Below, piece after piece: positions 6,259-8,651 of a stretch of DNA of 8,651 nucleotides. Within the stretch, counting starts at the first letter, position 1; each line of letters opens with the position of its first letter. Position numbers and translations under genes: made by a program. Under the pieces are notes generated by a model. It searched no databases. It was not told the origin of the DNA and worked only from the letters and a program-made list of their open reading frames with translations. Origin of the DNA: RUG754 sp045545455 (GTDB taxonomy: Bacteria > Bacillota > Clostridia > Peptostreptococcales > Anaerovoracaceae); the NCBI GenBank assembly GCA_045545455.1, contig JAZQAY010000029.1, positions 1-8,651 on the forward strand, given 5' to 3'.

Positions 6259-6768
6259 ATGAAAAAAGAAGAATTAAAGCGACATATCATAGTGATCCTC
6301 GCCCTCAACCAGGTAGGTGCTTTGGCCAGGATCATCAGCGTATTCGGAAGACGAGGCTTCAATATCGAGACTATAACTGCCTCACCTTCCAACTATCCCG
6401 GGCTTACACGTATCACCATCATCATCACTGCTACCGACTCAGCCATGGACCAGGTGCTGGCTCAGGTAGAGAAGGTGGAGCTGGTGAAGAAGGTATTCAC
6501 ACCCGGTGAAAATACTTTATACCGTGAACTTCTGCTCCTTAAGATCAACGCCAAAGGCGAAGACCGTGAAAGGGCCATGTCAGTCATTAACGTATACAGG
6601 GGCCGCGTAGTAGACCTGACCTCTGAGAGCATGGTAATAGAAGTAACGGGATCTCCCCAGAAGATCGGAGGCTTCATCGATATCATGAGCGAATTCGACG
6701 TGGTGGAGATATGCAGGACCGGCGCTACGGGAATCGAGGTGCCCGGCAGAACATTCGATATTATTTAA
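6259..6768 (+). CDS. ilvN: Acetolactate synthase small (regulatory) subunit
   Basis: Regulatory partner of IlvB: it raises activity and FAD affinity and confers valine feedback inhibition. It is 169 residues, the IlvH-like length. The N-terminal ACT domain (about 8-83) reads HIIVILALNQVGALARI, and a C-terminal domain follows from about residue 90 (RELLLLKINA). Residues N17, G20 and N35 align, at an offset of six, with N11, G14 and N29 of E. coli IlvH, positions where mutations cause valine resistance. Valine control is therefore probably intact. The end (GATGIEVPGRTFDI) matches the normal family terminus. The ATG follows GGGAGG at 6248-6253 in the 11-base gap after ilvB. The symbol ilvH would be equally suitable. 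Confidence 0.94.
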   Translation: MKKEELKRHIIVILALNQVGALARIISVFGRRGFNIETITASPSNYPGLTRITIIITATDSAMDQVLAQVEKVELVKKVFTPGENTLYRELLLLKINAKGEDRERAMSVINVYRGRVVDLTSESMVIEVTGSPQKIGGFIDIMSEFDVVEICRTGATGIEVPGRTFDII

Positions 6769-6790
6769 GATAAACATACATATTAATATC
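6757..6790 (+). repeat. Inverted repeat between ilvN and ilvC
   Basis: GATATTA (6757-6763, in the last ilvN codons) and TAATATC (6784-6790) are perfect seven-base complements 20 bases apart. They end just before the ilvC ribosome site AGGAGG (6792-6797). In mRNA a weak AU-rich stem-loop could form there, perhaps marking a processing or stability boundary. It contains only one G-C pair per arm and may be chance. Confidence 0.3.
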
Positions 6791-6804
6791 CAGGAGGAAA
6801 AACA

Positions 6805-7803
6805 ATGGTAAACAAATACTATGACAAGGATTGTAACTTTGACATCTTAACAGGCAAGACTATCACCATCATCGGCTTCGGTTCCCAGGGACATGCCCAT
6901 GCAATGAACCTGAACGAAAGCGGAGCTAAAGTTGTAGTAGGCCTCCGTCCCGGTTCATCCCATGAAGAAAAGGCTAAGAACGCAGGTCTTGAAGTAATGG
7001 ACATCGCTGATGCTGCCAAGGCAGGCGACATCATCATGATGCTGGCACCGGATGAACTCCAGGCTAAGATCTATAAAGAGAGCATCGAACCCAACCTTGA
7101 AGAAGGCAACGTTCTCATGTTCGCTCACGGATTCAACATCCATTATCAGCAGATCCAGCCGCCTAAGAACATCGACGTCATCATGGTGGCTCCCAAGGGC
7201 CCCGGCCACATCGTAAGAGAGACCTACACCATGGGGCAGGGCGTTCCTTCACTCATCGCCGTTTACCAGGATTACTCCGGTAAGGCTAAGGACTACGCTC
7301 TCGCTTATGCAAGAGGTATCGGCGCAGGAAGAGCAGGCATCCTTGAGACCACCTTCAAGGAAGAGACCGAAACAGACCTCTTCGGCGAGCAGGCAGTTCT
7401 TTGCGGAGGCGTTTGCGCACTCATGCAGGCAGGCTTCGATACACTTGTCGGAGCAGGCTATGAGCCCGAGATGGCATACTTCGAATGCATCCACGAGATG
7501 AAGCTCATCGTTGACCTCATCAACGCCAAGGGATTCGAGATGATGAGATACTCCATCTCCAACACCGCTGAATACGGCGACTACATTTCAGGACCCAAGA
7601 TCGTGACTGATGATACCAGAAAGGCTATGAAGGGCATCCTTGACGATATCCAGAGCGGCAAGTTCGCTTCCGAATTCGTGCAGGAATTCTCATCCGGCGG
7701 CAAGGCTCACTTCCTGGCAATGAGAAATCAGCAGGCTGCACGCCTTGAGAACAAGGTTGGTAAAGAACTCCGTTCCATGATGAGCTGGTTACAGGATAAA
7801 TAA
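6805..7803 (+). CDS. ilvC: Ketol-acid reductoisomerase, short class I form
   Basis: Mg-dependent isomerisation and NAD(P)H reduction of 2-acetolactate to 2,3-dihydroxyisovalerate, and of the isoleucine analogue. At 332 residues it is the short class I enzyme. The Rossmann domain has GFGSQGHA (24-31) and a cofactor loop GLRPGSSHEE (46-55). H108 in AHGFNIHY and K131 in PKGPGH are in the active site. The knotted C-terminal domain carries the metal ligands D191 and E195 (TDLFGEQ) and E227 and E231 (FECIHE), and S252 in the substrate site. The start follows an ideal AGGAGG at 6792-6797 with a seven-base spacer. The gene uses ATC for nearly every isoleucine and no ATA, in contrast with leuB, which fits high expression. 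The loop suggests cofactor preference may not be strictly NADPH (see findings). Confidence 0.97.
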   Translation: MVNKYYDKDCNFDILTGKTITIIGFGSQGHAHAMNLNESGAKVVVGLRPGSSHEEKAKNAGLEVMDIADAAKAGDIIMMLAPDELQAKIYKESIEPNLEEGNVLMFAHGFNIHYQQIQPPKNIDVIMVAPKGPGHIVRETYTMGQGVPSLIAVYQDYSGKAKDYALAYARGIGAGRAGILETTFKEETETDLFGEQAVLCGGVCALMQAGFDTLVGAGYEPEMAYFECIHEMKLIVDLINAKGFEMMRYSISNTAEYGDYISGPKIVTDDTRKAMKGILDDIQSGKFASEFVQEFSSGGKAHFLAMRNQQAARLENKVGKELRSMMSWLQDK

Positions 7804-7817
7804 AAGGAAATACTGAT

Positions 7818-8651
7818 ATGACAAGAATAAGTGATAACGTAACGAAGGGCGTTGAGAAGGCTCCCATGAGGAGTCTCTTCTATGCCATGGGATATACTGA
7901 GGAAGAGCTGTCCAGACCCCTGATCGGCGTGATAAGCGCTCACTCCGAGATCGTTCCCGGACATATGCATCTGGATAAGATCACCGAAGCCGTCAAGGCC
8001 GGCGTAAGGATGGCAGGCGGAACACCCATCATGGTTCCCGCCATCGGCGTCTGTGACGGTATCGCCATGGGACACGTGGGAATGAAATATTCTCTTCCCA
8101 GCCGCGAGCTTATCGCTGACTCCGTGGAGACCATGGCTCTCGCCCATCAGTTCGACGGACTGGTGCTGGTCCCCAACTGCGATAAGATCGTTCCCGGCAT
8201 GGTAATGGGAGCCTGCAGACTGGATATACCCACGGTGGTATGCTCGGGGGGTCCCATGCTGAGCGGACTGGTAGGCGGACAGGAGACTTCCCTTTCCAAA
8301 ATGTTTGAAGCTGTCGGCGCCAGGAAGGCAGGCATCATCGATGACGAAGGCCTTCTCGAATATGAGAAGAATACCTGCCCCGGCTGCGGATCATGCTCCG
8401 GAATGTATACCGCAAACTCAATGAACTGTCTTTGCGAGGCGATCGGTATCGCCCTTCCCGGAAACGGAACCATCCCTGCTGTGGCTTCAGGCCGTATCCA
8501 GCTTGCAAAGCACGCGGGCATGGCCATCATGGACATGGTTGAAAAGGGCATCACCGCCCGTCAGATCATAAATCCCGTATCGGTAATAAACGCTCTTGCC
8601 TGCGATATGGCTCTGGGTTGCTCATCCAACACGGTGCTCCATCTCCTTGCC
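7818..8651 (+). CDS. ilvD: Dihydroxy-acid dehydratase, N-terminal part only
   Basis: Fe-S enzyme dehydrating 2,3-dihydroxyisovalerate to 2-oxoisovalerate (and the isoleucine analogue), the third common step. The window ends in frame after 278 codons. Family members are about 550-610 residues, so about half is seen. Motifs are SEIVPGHMHL (43-52), CDGIAMGHVGM (79-89) with metal ligand D80, SLPSRELIADSVE (92-104), NCDK (120-123) with cluster cysteine C121 and the lysine that is carbamylated in related enzymes, and GSCSGMYTANSMNCL (191-205) with cluster cysteine C193. The position that is CN in the [2Fe-2S] class reads HS here, so it resembles the oxygen-sensitive E. coli class. Start ATG has AAAAGGA nine bases upstream, 14 bases after ilvC. 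Sugar-acid dehydratases are related, but the ilvC neighbour settles the role. Confidence 0.95.
   Translation, partial: MTRISDNVTKGVEKAPMRSLFYAMGYTEEELSRPLIGVISAHSEIVPGHMHLDKITEAVKAGVRMAGGTPIMVPAIGVCDGIAMGHVGMKYSLPSRELIADSVETMALAHQFDGLVLVPNCDKIVPGMVMGACRLDIPTVVCSGGPMLSGLVGGQETSLSKMFEAVGARKAGIIDDEGLLEYEKNTCPGCGSCSGMYTANSMNCLCEAIGIALPGNGTIPAVASGRIQLAKHAGMAIMDMVEKGITARQIINPVSVINALACDMALGCSSNTVLHLLA

Noticed and set aside
7728..8147. Minus-strand open frame of 139 codons across the ilvC-ilvD junction
   Set aside because: It runs against two conserved genes, has no ribosome site in a sensible place, and its composition reflects the complementary codons.
1..8651. Mobile elements, CRISPR arrays, tRNA or rRNA genes, or an unknown accessory system
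   Set aside because: Both strands are nearly filled by eight standard biosynthetic genes; I saw no transposase, long terminal repeats, regularly spaced repeats or RNA-gene signatures.

Overview
The window holds two divergent operons for branched-chain amino acid biosynthesis. The minus strand reads leuA-leuC-leuD-leuB, with leuB running off the left edge. The plus strand reads ilvB-ilvN-ilvC-ilvD, with ilvD running off the right edge. A 287-bp, strongly AT-rich control region (about 4299-4585) separates them. All eight genes are recognisable housekeeping enzymes with their catalytic motifs intact. I see no mobile element, CRISPR array, tRNA, rRNA, phage gene or defence gene. I found no previously undescribed system. 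What is worth a second look is the control region and a few residue-level deviations.

Organism: the protein types (short LeuC of about 420 residues with a short LeuD of about 160, a long LeuA of about 570, short-form KARI, ilvBN pair), strong AGGAGG ribosome binding sites, perfect TTGACA/TATAAT hexamers in an AT-rich spacer, and roughly balanced GC in genes suggest an anaerobic clostridial member of the Bacillota with moderate GC. This is inference; no marker gene in the window fixes the family.

Layout: 1-799 leuB (partial), 801-1292 leuD, 1309-2577 leuC and 2589-4298 leuA are all on the minus strand and packed 1-16 bp apart. The region 4299-4585 holds a very good promoter for ilvB, one good and one weaker candidate promoter for leuA, and a cluster of small dyad symmetries over or next to them. 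4586-6247 ilvB, 6259-6768 ilvN, 6805-7803 ilvC and 7818-8651 ilvD (partial) follow on the plus strand, 11-36 bp apart.

How they work together: IlvBN condenses pyruvate to acetolactate (or pyruvate plus 2-oxobutyrate to acetohydroxybutyrate). IlvC isomerises and reduces the product, and IlvD dehydrates it to 2-oxoisovalerate or 3-methyl-2-oxopentanoate. 2-Oxoisovalerate is the valine precursor and also the LeuA substrate. LeuA, LeuCD and LeuB then carry it to the leucine precursor. The right-hand operon therefore feeds the left-hand one, which makes joint control from the shared spacer plausible. The predicted leaders are short (about 55 nt for ilvB, about 84 or 25 nt for leuA). I see no T-box motif or leader peptide rich in branched-chain codons, so the sequence points to control at initiation by a DNA-binding protein plus feedback inhibition of LeuA and IlvBN.
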